In this document: positions 34,571-43,661 of the stretch, in pieces
How positions within the stretch are numbered: position 1 is the stretch's first letter
Layout: each line of letters opens with the position of its first letter
Assembly: GCA_963827935.1 (NCBI GenBank)
Contig: CAWHCN010000013.1
Span: forward strand, 124,001 to 188,000
Direction: 5' to 3'
Length of the DNA stretch: 64,000 bases
Source: DATFNV01 sp963827935
GTDB taxonomy: Bacteria > Planctomycetota > Planctomycetia > Gemmatales > Gemmataceae
Translations under genes and position numbers: made by a program
Notes under the pieces: model-generated
Database searches by the model: none
What the model was told of the DNA's origin: nothing
Seen by the model: only the letters and a program-made list of their open reading frames with translations

Positions 34571-35062
34571 TCAGGGCTCCGCCTTCTCAGTGGAGATGGG
34601 TCCGGGGTCATGGGGTGAGACGGCGGGGAGGGAGCGCAGGACCAGCACCCAGCCCAGGGCCAGCGCCGCGAGCACCACGGCGATGCCGGCGACGAACGCG
34701 ATCCAGAAGGTGCCCTGGCCGCCCTGGCCCCACGAATCGACCCAGTGGCGGAAGCGGGCGCGGCGTTGTAGGCGATCCAACCAGCGGCGTCCGACGGCGA
34801 TGCGGTCGAACTGCCGTACCGCCGCCGCCACCTGGCCGACCTGCCGCCGGGCCTCCGCGTTGTCCGGGTCCACTTCGAGGACCGCCAGGTAAGCCCAGGT
34901 GGCCTCGCCCAACTCGCCGGCCCGGGTCAGCGCCTCAGCGCGGGCCAGGCCGTCCTCGAGATGGTCCACGTAATCGGCCAGCAAAGACAGGTCGGCGCGG
35001 CAACTCGGACACTCGCGGCTGGCGAGCTGCACGGACTTCTTGCACATGGGGCAGGTGAGCAT
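34571..35062 (-). CDS. Zinc-ribbon, TPR-like membrane protein
   Basis: 163 aa. MLTCPMCKKSVQLASRECPS-C is a zinc ribbon with two CxxC pairs. A TPR-like helical pair follows (EALTRAGELGEATWAYLAVL, EVDPDNAEARRQVGQV). The C-terminus has a membrane helix (IAFVAGIAVVLAALALGWVL). It lies just downstream of the Hsp70 gene on the same strand with a palindrome between; a shared role with that chaperone is possible. Confidence 0.75.
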   Translation of the reverse strand: MLTCPMCKKSVQLASRECPSCRADLSLLADYVDHLEDGLARAEALTRAGELGEATWAYLAVLEVDPDNAEARRQVGQVAAAVRQFDRIAVGRRWLDRLQRRARFRHWVDSWGQGGQGTFWIAFVAGIAVVLAALALGWVLVLRSLPAVSPHDPGPISTEKAEP

Positions 35063-35080
35063 CGGGGAAACTCAAACCCG

Positions 35081-35141
35081 GTTAGCCGCGACGCGCAGCG
35101 GAGCGCTTTACCCGAGCGCTCCGCTGCGCGTCGCGGCTAAC
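35081..35141. repeat. 61-bp palindrome, family B variant
   Basis: GTTAGCCGCGACGCGCAGCG ... and its reverse complement. It lies between the Hsp70 and zinc-ribbon genes. Confidence 0.95.
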
Positions 35142-35144
35142 CCG

Positions 35145-36881
35145 CTAGAGCAAATACGCATAATTCAGTAACCGATCGTTCAGCGTCGCCGACGCCTCTT
35201 CCATGTTGCGCCGGTCGCCGGACCCCATCGCCAGGCGCACCTGGCGGCACAGGTCTTCCAGCTCGCGCTTGTCCTCGGCATTGTCCACTTTCGGAATCAC
35301 GTCCTGCTCGGTCTTCTTGAGCACTTCCAGGGCGTCGCGGTACTCCTGGGTGCTCTCGAAGTCGGCCGTCCGGTTGACCAGCTCCTCGTTGATGCGCTTC
35401 ATCTTGATGAGTTGGTTGGTGTCAAGCTGGTCCTCGCCCGATTGCTGGATGGCGAAGCGCTTCTTCTGGCCGCCGTGCGTGTCGTGGATGACCACGGTCA
35501 GGATGCCGTCGTCGCCGTACTCGAAGGTCACGTCGAGGGCACCGTCGCGCTGGGTGCGGGCGGGCTTGAACTCCCAGGGGATCTCGGCCAGCTTCACGTT
35601 CTCCGGACTGTCCGGGTTGTCGTAAACGTCCCCCTCGAAGACGCTGATGAGGACGCGCTCGGCCGGATCGGCCACCGGGTAGTAGGTCTTCGTGTACGAG
35701 CAGGGGATGTCGCTGCCGCGCTTGACAATCGGGTCGAGATAGACCTTGCGCTGATCGTTGATCGGGTTGGCGCAGAGCGAGTGCTCCAGCTTGACGCTGT
35801 AGGCGTAGTTGTCCAGCCCCGGCGCCCCTTGCAGGATGGCCGCGACGATGGCCGCCCCCTGGGCTACGCAGGTCATCGGATCGACGCGGTCGAACGATTC
35901 GGGCTCCTTGCCGGCCAGTTTCTCGGCGACGTAGCGTTTCACCAGCGGAATCTTGCTGGTGCCGCCGACCAGCAGCACCTTGTCGATGTCCTTGGGCCGC
36001 ATGCCGCGCAGCTTCAGGGCCTCGTCGATGGCGTCGCCCGACTTCACAACCAGCGGCATGATGACCCGCTCGAACTGGCCCCGCTCGATCTCCTCTTCCA
36101 GACTGAGCTGGCGTTCCGGCACCAGGGCGGCCTTGCGGGCGATGGCCGTATGGTCGGCGGACAGGTCGATCTTGGCCTTCTCGACCGCCAGCATGAACTG
36201 CTGCCTGTACGGCGATTTCAGGATGTCGAAGCCGGTCTTCTGCTGGAAGCGGTCGGCGATCACCTGGCCCAGGGCGGTGTCCATATCGTCGCCGCCAAGC
36301 TTGCCGATGCCCTTGCTGCTGATTTCCTCGAAGATGCCGTGATGGATGCGGAGGATGGTGACATCGAGGGTGCCGCCGCCGAAGTCGTACACCAGGACGG
36401 TTTGATCGTCCTGGGCGTTGAGGCCGTAGGTGATGGCGGCGGCGGTCGGCTCGTTGATGAGGGTCAGCACCTTCAGGCCCGCCGCCCCGGCGCACAGCTT
36501 GGTCGCATGCCGGGCCAGTCCCTTCGAGTTGGCCGGGATGGTGACGACGGCGTTGGTGAACGATTCGCCCAGGCCCTGCTCGGCATCCTTCTTGAGCAGG
36601 CTGAAGAGCATGACGGCGATCTGTTCGGTGCGGAGGTTCTGGCCGACCAGGGGGACACGTTCCGGGGTGCCGAGGATGCGCTTGATGGAGCGGATGGAGC
36701 GCTGCTCGTCGAAGTTTTCCTTGGCTTCCTGGCCTAAGGCGAGGGTGCCGTCGCGGCGCATGGTGACGATGGAGGGCGTCCACTTCTGCCCCTCGTGATT
36801 GGGGACGACCTCGGCCTGGCCGTACTGGAAGTTGGCCACCACCGAGTTGCTTGTGCCGAAGTCGATGCCGATGTAGGGCAT
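35145..36881 (-). CDS. Hsp70-family (DnaK-like) chaperone
   Basis: 578 aa from the ATG at 36881. The ATPase landmarks are complete: GIDFGTSNSVVA (phosphate 1), VVTIPANS, INEPTAAAITYGLN, VYDFGGGTLDVTIL (phosphate 2) and VLLVGGTSKIPLVKRYV (adenosine). The substrate-binding beta part follows (VTFEYGDDGILTVVIHDTHG) and the C-terminal lid is short and helical. It is shorter than DnaK (about 640 aa) and lacks a DnaK-type EEVD-like tail, so it is a paralogue rather than the housekeeping DnaK. Confidence 0.92.
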   Translation of the reverse strand: MPYIGIDFGTSNSVVANFQYGQAEVVPNHEGQKWTPSIVTMRRDGTLALGQEAKENFDEQRSIRSIKRILGTPERVPLVGQNLRTEQIAVMLFSLLKKDAEQGLGESFTNAVVTIPANSKGLARHATKLCAGAAGLKVLTLINEPTAAAITYGLNAQDDQTVLVYDFGGGTLDVTILRIHHGIFEEISSKGIGKLGGDDMDTALGQVIADRFQQKTGFDILKSPYRQQFMLAVEKAKIDLSADHTAIARKAALVPERQLSLEEEIERGQFERVIMPLVVKSGDAIDEALKLRGMRPKDIDKVLLVGGTSKIPLVKRYVAEKLAGKEPESFDRVDPMTCVAQGAAIVAAILQGAPGLDNYAYSVKLEHSLCANPINDQRKVYLDPIVKRGSDIPCSYTKTYYPVADPAERVLISVFEGDVYDNPDSPENVKLAEIPWEFKPARTQRDGALDVTFEYGDDGILTVVIHDTHGGQKKRFAIQQSGEDQLDTNQLIKMKRINEELVNRTADFESTQEYRDALEVLKKTEQDVIPKVDNAEDKRELEDLCRQVRLAMGSGDRRNMEEASATLNDRLLNYAYLL

Positions 36882-37552
36882 ACGCGCATCCACCCTTCCT
36901 TCGCCCTCGCCACAGGCTTATTTTCAAGTGGCTTAAGGGTTTATGGCTTTCTGTCTTTTCGTTTAGGCTCTGGATCATCCACCCAGAGCCCCCAATTTCT
37001 GCCCAATTCCCTTCCCATTCCCTTCCGCTCGCATACCTATCCCATCAGTGATGCACGCTCGCAGGGGCCTCGTGCTGGCCGCGAAAATCACCCCACCGCC
37101 AGGATACCCGTGGAAGGGGCGCAGGGGAAGGGTCTGGCCGCCTGATCCGCCGCCATTCGGTAGTTCGCTCGCGGCGGCACTTGCTTTAGTCGCTGGTGCG
37201 GTTGTCGCGGGGGAGCAATCAGGTGGCGGGGGCAGATGACGGACGCCATTCGAGCGACATGCGTCTCCGGCCGCGCGAGCGGCTCACGGTCGAGCGATGA
37301 AGCTGGTCCCGCCCAATCCGCGCGACGTGACCCTGGTGTCGAAGTCGGCCCGGCTCGGAAGGAGTGATGGTCCTCATCGTCGTCGTCGGCATCGTCGGCG
37401 TCAGACGACGGCCAGGGGTGTTCGGCCGTTCGACGGGGTTTGCCGCGGTTCAGCAGAGGGGGCGTGCGCGCCCTTCGCCGCTACAATGCCTGCGCCCCCT
37501 TCGCCACTACAATTCCATCTGCCCGCCACGTGCTCGCCAGAAATGAAGGAGC
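36882..37552. other. Intergenic stretch of about 670 bp, no supported gene
   Basis: Short open frames exist but are low-complexity or Arg-rich, without ribosome sites. Two near-repeats CGCCCCTTCGCC(A/G)CTACAA occur at about 37472 and 37497 just before the sulfotransferase gene. Divergent promoters for Hsp70 and sulfotransferase must lie here. Confidence 0.6.
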
Positions 37553-38458
37553 ATGAAAAAGCTTTTCATCGTGGGTTGTGGGCGCTCGGGAACGACCACG
37601 CTACAGCAAGCCTTGAACCGGCACTCCCAGATCGTCATCCCCCCCGAGACGGGGTTCTTCGTCGCGTTCCTCGGGCACACTCGGGCAGGGCAGAGGCAGC
37701 ACCTGAGGCAGATTAATGGCGACCTCCAGATCGACACCCCTTTTCCCCCACGACGAATCCCGCGTGGTCCGGAGGCCATCGCCCTGTATGAACAGATCGC
37801 CGGCCTTTACCTGAGGCGCCTGGGCCGAGAAGGCGTCGAGTACTTCGGCGACAAGACGCCTCACCATCTCATGCGGCTCCGCTGGATCCACGAGCACTAC
37901 CCGGATGCGAAGATCATCCTGGTCTACCGCGATGGACGCGACGTGGCGCTGAGCATGACCAAGGTTTCCTGGGCTCATCCCGACCTGTACGTCAATTTCG
38001 CCTATTGGCTGCGCTGCTGTCGCCTCGGGGAGAAAGCGCTGGGCCTGCTGTCGCCGCGGATAGCGCCGGTCAGTTACGAAGACCTGGTAACGGATCCAGA
38101 GCGCGAACTGCGGCGCATTGCAGTTTTTCTGGGTGTCGCCTACGAACCTCAGATGGCCGAGGGGCAGGGCAACCGTGAAGGAGTGGCTGCGAGGGAATAC
38201 GGTTGGAAGATGCACGCGTTCGAGAAGATCAACCCGGGGCGTGTCGGCGTCTGGCGGCAGGAATTGACCGCGGAGCAGGCGGGTAACCTGGAACGATGGG
38301 GAGGGACGACGCTCCGGACTCTCGGCTACGAGTTGGTCACGGAAGCGGGGCCGGGCCGGCTCCCGTTAACCCTCCTTCTGGAGGTCCACTCCCGACTCTA
38401 CGCCTGGCGCGTGCGCTGGGCACTGCGGATGGCGACCAAGAACCTGTTCGGCATGTAG
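37553..38458 (+). CDS. PAPS-dependent sulfotransferase family protein
   Basis: 301 aa, MKKLFIVGCGRSGTTTLQQA: the GCGRSGTTTL loop is the 5'-phosphosulfate-binding motif, and KIILVYRDGRDVALSMTK is the 3'-phosphate-binding motif. VSYEDLVTDPERELRRIAVF is the usual later strand-helix. GAAGGAGC precedes the start. It transfers sulfate from PAPS to a carbohydrate, lipid or peptide; Planctomycetes encode many. Intact. Confidence 0.9.
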   Translation: MKKLFIVGCGRSGTTTLQQALNRHSQIVIPPETGFFVAFLGHTRAGQRQHLRQINGDLQIDTPFPPRRIPRGPEAIALYEQIAGLYLRRLGREGVEYFGDKTPHHLMRLRWIHEHYPDAKIILVYRDGRDVALSMTKVSWAHPDLYVNFAYWLRCCRLGEKALGLLSPRIAPVSYEDLVTDPERELRRIAVFLGVAYEPQMAEGQGNREGVAAREYGWKMHAFEKINPGRVGVWRQELTAEQAGNLERWGGTTLRTLGYELVTEAGPGRLPLTLLLEVHSRLYAWRVRWALRMATKNLFGM

Positions 38459-38541
38459 CCTCCTTCCGCTCCGGCGTCTTGCCGCTTCTGCGAACCGTGC
38501 GGCGGCTGCAAGACGTCAGCTTGCCGGTGAGTGTTGCCCCG

Positions 38542-38859
38542 ATGGATACCGCCGACCTGTATTTCCTCTGGCTCTCTGTGACCGTCACCCCCGCCGTCCT
38601 CACCGGGACCAATGGCACGGTTCCGGGGATCGCCACCGAGATTTACGAGGAGCAGGCATTCGACCGTCTCCCTATCCTCGCCGACACCTTGCTCGACGCC
38701 GGCTGCGACAATGAGGACCCACTGGCCCACTGCCGAAGCGACGGGCCGCACGTCCTGGGGTGCTGGGCGGCCGATCTCATCTTGGGCCATGCGAAGCCGG
38801 CTCCCCATCCGCCGCTTGTCACCCCGGGGGAGCGATCTGACGCGCGGGGAACTGGGTGA
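38542..38859 (+). pseudogene. C-terminal fragment of a Gemmata-type paralogue family
   Basis: About 105 codons including IATEIYEEQAFDRLPILADT then GCDNEDPLAHCRSDGPHVLG-CWAADLILG. This is the C-terminal signature of a planctomycete family whose N-terminus reads W..C.DP..M..YLRG..SDR. No such N-terminus is present here. The same signature appears in the cassette gene at 51826-52546. Function unknown. Confidence 0.55.
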
Positions 38860-38909
38860 GGGTGCGATCCTCGAATGCCCCTTCCGGCGAGCCGCCCGAG
38901 GCGCTCCGT

Positions 38910-39575
38910 TCAGGTGCGACGGGCGGTTTTGAGTCCTGCCCCGGCTCGCACCGCTTCGGAATAGGCTGGGATCTCCGACTCCGCGCTGACGCACATGCCG
39001 AGATCCCGCAGCAGCCCATCCTGAAGATCATAGACCCAGCCATGCACCGCCAGCGCCTGGCCCCGTGTCCAAGCCTCCCGCACGACCGTGGTCTGGCTAA
39101 CGTTCACCACCTGCTCAATGACATTCAACTCGCACAGGCGGTCGTGGCGCTGGCCCTCAGTTTCCAGCGCGGCAAGCTGCGCCTGGTGCTTCCAACGCAC
39201 GTCCTGAACGTGGCGCAGCCAGTTGTCAACCAGCCCCAGGCTGTCGTCGCGCAGCGCGGCGAGCACCCCGCCGCAGCCGTAGTGCCCGCACACGATGATG
39301 TGGCCTACGCGGAGGATGTCCACGGCGAACTGGATGGCCGAGAGGCAGTTGAGGTCCGCGTGGACCACCACGTTGGCGACGTTGCGGTGGACGAACATCT
39401 CCCCGGGCAGCAGGCCCACGATCTGGTTGGCCGGCACCCGGCTGTCGGAGCACCCGATCCAGAGGTACTGCGGCGCCTGCTGACGGGACAGCCGCCGGAA
39501 GAAGTCGGGGTCCTGCCGGGCCATCTCGGCAGCCCACGCGCGGTTGTTCGCAAACAGGTGGCTGAGGACTCGCAT
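38910..39575 (-). CDS. can: Beta-class carbonic anhydrase
   Basis: 221 aa. Zinc ligands and the Asp-Arg dyad are present: GCSDSRVPAN (Cys42, Asp44, Arg46) and CGHYGCGG (His98, Cys101). LPGEMFVHRNVANVV, WLRHVQDV and VHGWVYDLQDGLL match the family throughout, and length is normal. It interconverts CO2 and bicarbonate in the cytoplasm. The symbol is given by family resemblance to E. coli Can. Confidence 0.94.
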   Translation of the reverse strand: MRVLSHLFANNRAWAAEMARQDPDFFRRLSRQQAPQYLWIGCSDSRVPANQIVGLLPGEMFVHRNVANVVVHADLNCLSAIQFAVDILRVGHIIVCGHYGCGGVLAALRDDSLGLVDNWLRHVQDVRWKHQAQLAALETEGQRHDRLCELNVIEQVVNVSQTTVVREAWTRGQALAVHGWVYDLQDGLLRDLGMCVSAESEIPAYSEAVRAGAGLKTARRT

Positions 39576-39607
39576 CCCGTTATTTTACGACTGTTCCGGC
39601 GGACGAC

Positions 39608-39819
39608 CTAGCACCAAACGGTTTCTTGCCCGTTTGGTGTAAACACTGCCAAGCTACACAAGCCTGACGCGCCAGCGAAGGCGCTTTGGACTTCCTTCTG
39701 CCAAGCTACACAAGCCTGACGCGCCAGCGAAGGCGCTTTGGACTTCCTTCGCTGGCGCGTCAGGCTTGTGTAGCTCCGCATCCTTCACAGATCTGGCCTC
39801 GATAACCGTTTGGTGCTAG
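39608..39819. repeat. 212-bp MITE-like element with 16-bp terminal inverted repeats
   Basis: Perfect ends CTAGCACCAAACGGTT (39608-39623) and AACCGTTTGGTGCTAG (39804-39819). Inside, a roughly 53-bp unit containing AAGCTACACAAGCCTGACGC is repeated twice directly and once inverted. Confidence 0.88.
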
Positions 39820-39858
39820 CGCACGTGCGCAGAACATGGCCACCGCCGCGGGCCGTGC

Positions 39859-40047
39859 TTGCAGCCTTACGTCTCCCAATCTAAAACGGTCCTCGTCCCC
39901 GAGAACACCGACACGGACAGCATCACCATGCACATTCCAACCCGGCAGATCGTTCCGCACGCCAGCGTCGGAGGGAAACCGCGTGAGATCAAGGAGGCCA
40001 TCATCGAGGAGTACGAGACGGTAGAATGTGAAGACACAAACAGCTGA
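39859..40047 (+). CDS. Possible small protein, unrecognised
   Basis: 62 codons from a TTG start, containing TDSITMHIPTRQIVPHASVG and EIKEAIIEEYETVECE. The composition is protein-like but no ribosome site or family is evident. It could be the remnant of a longer gene. Confidence 0.3.
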   Translation: MQPYVSQSKTVLVPENTDTDSITMHIPTRQIVPHASVGGKPREIKEAIIEEYETVECEDTNS

Positions 40048-40155
40048 CGACACAACAATCCGCTTCCCGGCGCTGACCGCAACGCCGACCCATCCTGGCC
40101 GGTCGAAGAGCAGGAGACGCAGCCAGCCAGGAAACCCACGTTACGGAGGCCCCAA

Positions 40156-41428
40156 ATGCACAATCTGAACGACGGCGCATCGATCGAGGTGCAGGGATCA
40201 AGCGCCCGGCCCTACGTGATCAAGAACGTGGGCGGCGTCTACTCGTGCAGTTGTGCCGCCTGGCGCAACCAGTCCCTGCCCATCGAGCGAAGGACTTGCA
40301 AGCATATCCGCAAGCTTCGTGGCGACGCAGCCGAAGAAGCCCGCGTCGGCAGCGATCTGCCGGCCAAGCCCAGGGAAGCCAAGGCCGGCGTATCGGCACC
40401 GCCACTGCTTCTGGCCGAGCGCTGGGACGGCGTGACCGACCCCTCCGGTTGGTGGCTCAGCGAGAAGCTCGACGGCGTTCGCGCCTACTTCGACGGCAAG
40501 CAATTCTGGTCCCGGCTCGGAAATCGCTTCCACGCCCCCACCTGGTTTGTGGCGGGTTTGCCCGAGATGCCCCTGGACGGCGAGTTGTGGCTCGGTCGGA
40601 AGAAGTTCCAAAGGACCGTCAGCATCGTGCGCCGCCAGGACAAAAGCGACCTGTGGAAGGAGGTCCGCTACGTCGTCTTCGATGCCCCAACGCTGGAGAA
40701 GGGCTTCGAGGCGCGCCTGGGGCTTGTCCGCGAAGCGCTGCGAACATCCGGGCCGCCTTTCGCCCAGGCGCACGAACACCAGCAGTGCCAGGGACTCGAT
40801 CACCTGCGCGCGGAGCTGGCCCGGCTGGAAGCACTGGGCGGCGAAGGACTGATGCTGCGCCGGCCCGGGTCACGCTACGAGAGCGGGCGCTCAGCCACAC
40901 TGCTGAAAGTGAAGTCCTTCCACGACGCCGAGGCCCGTGTTCTCCAGCATCAGGAGGGCTCAGGCCGCCACAAGGGCCGACTGGGTGCCCTGCTGGTGGA
41001 GTTGCCCAACGGAACCACGTTCTCCGTCGGCACCGGGTTTTCCGACGCCGAACGCGAGGCACCACCCGCAGTGGGCAGCCTCATCACGTTTCGTTACCAG
41101 GAACTGTCCGAGGCCGGCGTGCCGCGCTTCCCCTCGTTCGTGGGTGTGCGTGCAGCCGCCGAACTTTCATCACCAATCCCGAAAGGATCCTCGTCCATGA
41201 CCACGCCATCCACTACCAACGTCCGCCGTTTCGAGTTCTCGCAAGGCACGTCGAATAAGTTCTGGGAGATCTCGCAACGCGGCACGGAGGTCACGGTGCG
41301 CTTCGGTCGCATCGGCTCAGAGGGGCAGGTCAACGTCAAGTCGTTCCCCGACGAACAGGCCGCGGCGCAAGCACGTCGAGAAGCTGATCCGTGAGAAGAC
41401 GACCAAGGGCTACCACCAGGCCGCGTAA
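40156..41428 (+). CDS. SWIM zinc finger - ATP-dependent DNA ligase - WGR domain fusion, late frameshift
   Basis: Start 40156 with GTTACGGAGGCC upstream. Residues about 25-60 form a SWIM finger (YSCSCAAWRNQSLP ... TCKHIRKL). Residues about 95-270 are a minimal DNA ligase: motif I SEKLDGVRAYFDGKQF with the adenylated Lys, LDGELWLGRKKF (motif III), GGEGLMLRRPGSRYESG (motif IV) and LLKVKSFHDAEA (motif V), then an OB fold. After a linker comes a WGR domain (RRFEFSQGTSNKFWEISQRG ... VRFGRIGSEGQV). The frame breaks near 41370; shifted by one base it continues HVEKLIREKTTKGYHQAA to TAA 41428, completing WGR. Probable DNA end-repair enzyme (inference). Confidence 0.85.
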
Positions 41429-41858
41429 CATGGCCGGCCGCGGTCGATCACGCTGGGAAGCGGGCGGTTCGTACGGGCTTCCAGACCATGCTCGCTTGTC
41501 GCACGGGCCGACGACGGGAGGGAACAACGGGTCGGGTTCGGTTTTCTTGACAAGCCAGCTGGGTGCCAGCAAGGGGCGCGGAACCTGGCCCGGGAAACCT
41601 AATTGGACAGCGCCACTTTTTATTCTGGGTAAGATGGCCACACGAAAACCAAGGACTTACGGCGATTTACTTTGCCCAGCTTGACTTCGGCCTTGCCCAG
41701 TGTGAAAAGTGGCGATGTCCAACTAACCTAGAGCCCTTTTTCTTCTTAGATGCTGAACGTCTTCCTTTTGGCTCTTCCGGCAAATGCGTGCATCAGTGAG
41801 GCGACCGGCAGCAGATAGTCTCCGCTTGCCTCTCGAGTTCGACCGCGAGGGGAGACTT
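41429..41858. other. Degenerate intergenic stretch left of the integron
   Basis: No complete gene. It contains a 120-bp element with IS-like ends (41603-41722). Between that element and 41859 I see only broken frames that may be the missing catalytic half of the IntI-like gene. Confidence 0.45.
41603..41722. repeat. 120-bp MITE/IS-remnant with TTGGACAGCGCCACTTTT ends
   Basis: 18-bp terminal inverted repeats with one mismatch (TTGGACAGCGCCACTTTT / TTGGACATCGCCACTTTT). The same end occurs at 63739 next to a transposase gene, so this is likely an internally deleted copy of that insertion sequence. Confidence 0.8.
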
Positions 41859-42330
41859 TCACCCGCCCATCGCCTCAGACGGCGCCCCCATTGTATTGGG
41901 GTGACGCAGGCCGTGGAAGCGGATGAAACGCTCGGCCCAGGTGGCATAGCAGTCCTCGGTCCGCGGCGAGAACTGCCGCACCCGACAGGCCCGCCGAAGC
42001 CGATCGAGCAGGCGGGGCGGCTCGGGGCACGGCAACTCGCCGACCGCCAGGCCCAGCACGTCGTGGTAGACGAACGTAAGGGCGGCGTGTGCCTGTTCCA
42101 GGCAGAAGAGCGAGTCCTTTTCTGTCTCGGGCGATATGGCTGAGGAAGCGCCACTAGTCGCCCGGCGAGAGGTCACGAGGGTGGCGTTTGCCGTGGAACA
42201 GGACCAGGCGGAGTGTCCACTGCGCATCACGCTCCCCGGGACCCTGCTGGCCGAACGCGAGTTGCGCGACCTGGCGGACGAGGTCCAGGAGCCGAGGCGG
42301 AGCGGCGACGACGGCTGCGGGAGCGGTCAT
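41859..42330 (-). pseudogene. intI-like: IntI-like tyrosine recombinase remnant (N-terminal SAM-like domains only)
   Basis: The ATG at 42330 begins a first SAM-like domain: PPRLLDLVRQVAQLAFGQQG then LVLFHGKRHPRDLSPGD, stopped by TAG and then frameshifted. The next frame continues LEQAHAALTFVYHDVLGLAV-GELP and a second SAM-like domain PPRLLDRLRRACRVRQFSPR then TEDCYATWAERFIRFHGLRH-PNTMG. The LLD..R.....HYS.RTE..Y..W..RFI.FHG.RHP..MG pattern is typical of integron integrases. The catalytic half (R-H-R-Y) is gone after about 41870. It points away from the cassettes, as intI does. Other Xer-like integrases share this N-terminus, so IntI identity rests partly on the neighbouring attC-like sites. 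Confidence 0.7.
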
Positions 42331-42533
42331 GGTACGACCCCCTGGGGCGACAACCGGAACTCCAAGCGTACAGTGTACGCAAGAAACACGACGATGGCAA
42401 GGAAAAGACCGGGGAGAATCTGTACGGGGATTTCGCTTGACGAACAGGGCACGGGAGGGTGAAGTAACGGTGCTAGAGGGCGCCTGCGCGCGATAAGCAG
42501 GTGCTTCAGGCGCACAGCACGCGCGAAGAACAA
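42331..42533. promoter_or_regulatory. intI upstream region with 15-bp palindrome and attI-like site
   Basis: About 200 bp between the IntI-like gene and the first inserted element. GCGTACAGTGTACGC (42366-42380) is a palindrome with one central base, 36 nt upstream of the integrase start, suited to an operator such as LexA's (inference). The right end ...AGAACAA abuts GTTTGGC once the 42534-45165 insertion is removed, giving a candidate attI core. Confidence 0.5.
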
Positions 42534-42741
42534 GTTGAACTAAACCGCTCCGCGGTGGCCCCCGAGCTCATCTCTTCTCTTCCTTCTTGACACGATCGTT
42601 GGTCCCACGTCCTGTCCAGCTGGGCCGTCTGTGCCGGTTGTGCCGGTTTTGCTCGACTGCCACCGCTGCATTCCTCGGGCATGCTTCTGCTACGCCCTTC
42701 GTACTCCATCCGCACCCCGCAGAAGCCCGAGAGGACTTGCC

Positions 42742-43659
42742 ATGACCCCCTTGCGTCAGCGACTCATCGATGATCTTCGTTTGCGTAACTACTCACCGCG
42801 CACCATCGAGGCCTACGTTGCCGCCGTCGTCGAGCTTCACACGATACTTCGGCAGCGCACCCGATCAACTCTCCCCCGAACAGGTCCGCGAGTTCCAGCT
42901 CCAGCTGGTCCAAGAACGTGTCTCGTTCAGCCTCCTCAACCAGGTGACCGCCGGCCTGCGCTTCTTCTACGGCATCACCCTCGGCCGACCGGACATCGTC
43001 CACAGGATCGCCTACGGCAAGCGACCCAAGAAGCTCCCCACCATCCTGGCCGCCGACGAGGTCAGTCGCCTCTTCGCCGCCGCCGCCAACGACCGCGAGC
43101 GCACCTTGCTCCGCACCGACTACGCCCTGGGCCTGCGTATCAGCGAGTTGGTGGCTTTGCTTCTGGAGGACATCGACGCTGCGCGGGAGTCGTGATCGTC
43201 CGCCAGGGCGAAGGGGCCAAGGACCGCCTCGTGCCTCTGTCACCCCGGCTGCTGGAGGAGTTGCGTGGTTACTGGCGTCGTTATCGGCCGCGGCCCTGGC
43301 TGTTTGCCGGCGCCCGTCCCGGCTGCCACCTGAGTGTCGGCGGGGTGCAGCGGCTGGTGCGCCGGGTGGTCGAGCGGTCTGGCCTGGACAAGGCCATCAG
43401 TCTGCACACGCTGCGTCATTCCTACGCCACGCATCTGCTGGAAGCGGGTTGCGACCTTTTGACCATCCAACGGCTGCTGGGTCACACGGACCTCAAGACC
43501 ACAGCCCGCTACCTGCATCAGCGCCCAGCAGTTGGGGCGTACGCCCAGTTTGCTCGACTGGATCGCGCGGCCGTCCGCGGCGTCGCCGTCAGCCCCGGAG
43601 ACACAGCCGTGACCCTGGAGACGCGGGCCTGTCCGCCGTCCCGGTGGCGTCGGCCCTGA
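42742..43659 (+). pseudogene. Tyrosine recombinase of IS91-like copy A, frameshifted
   Basis: MTPLRQRLIDDLRLRNYSPR-TIEAYV is a SAM-like N-terminus. The coherent sequence moves to a second frame at about 42850 (FQLQLVQERVSFSLLNQVTA ... YALGLRISELVALLLEDID) and back at about 43190. The catalytic end is complete: HTLRHSYATHLLEAG (H-x-x-R), LLGHTDLKTTARYLH (His and nucleophilic Tyr). Its stop is almost adjacent to the transposase start. Confidence 0.8.
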
Positions 43660-43661
43660 CG

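Noticed and set aside
37297..37716. Plus-strand open frame upstream of the sulfotransferase
   Set aside because: Arg/His-rich, no ribosome site, and it overlaps the real gene in another frame.
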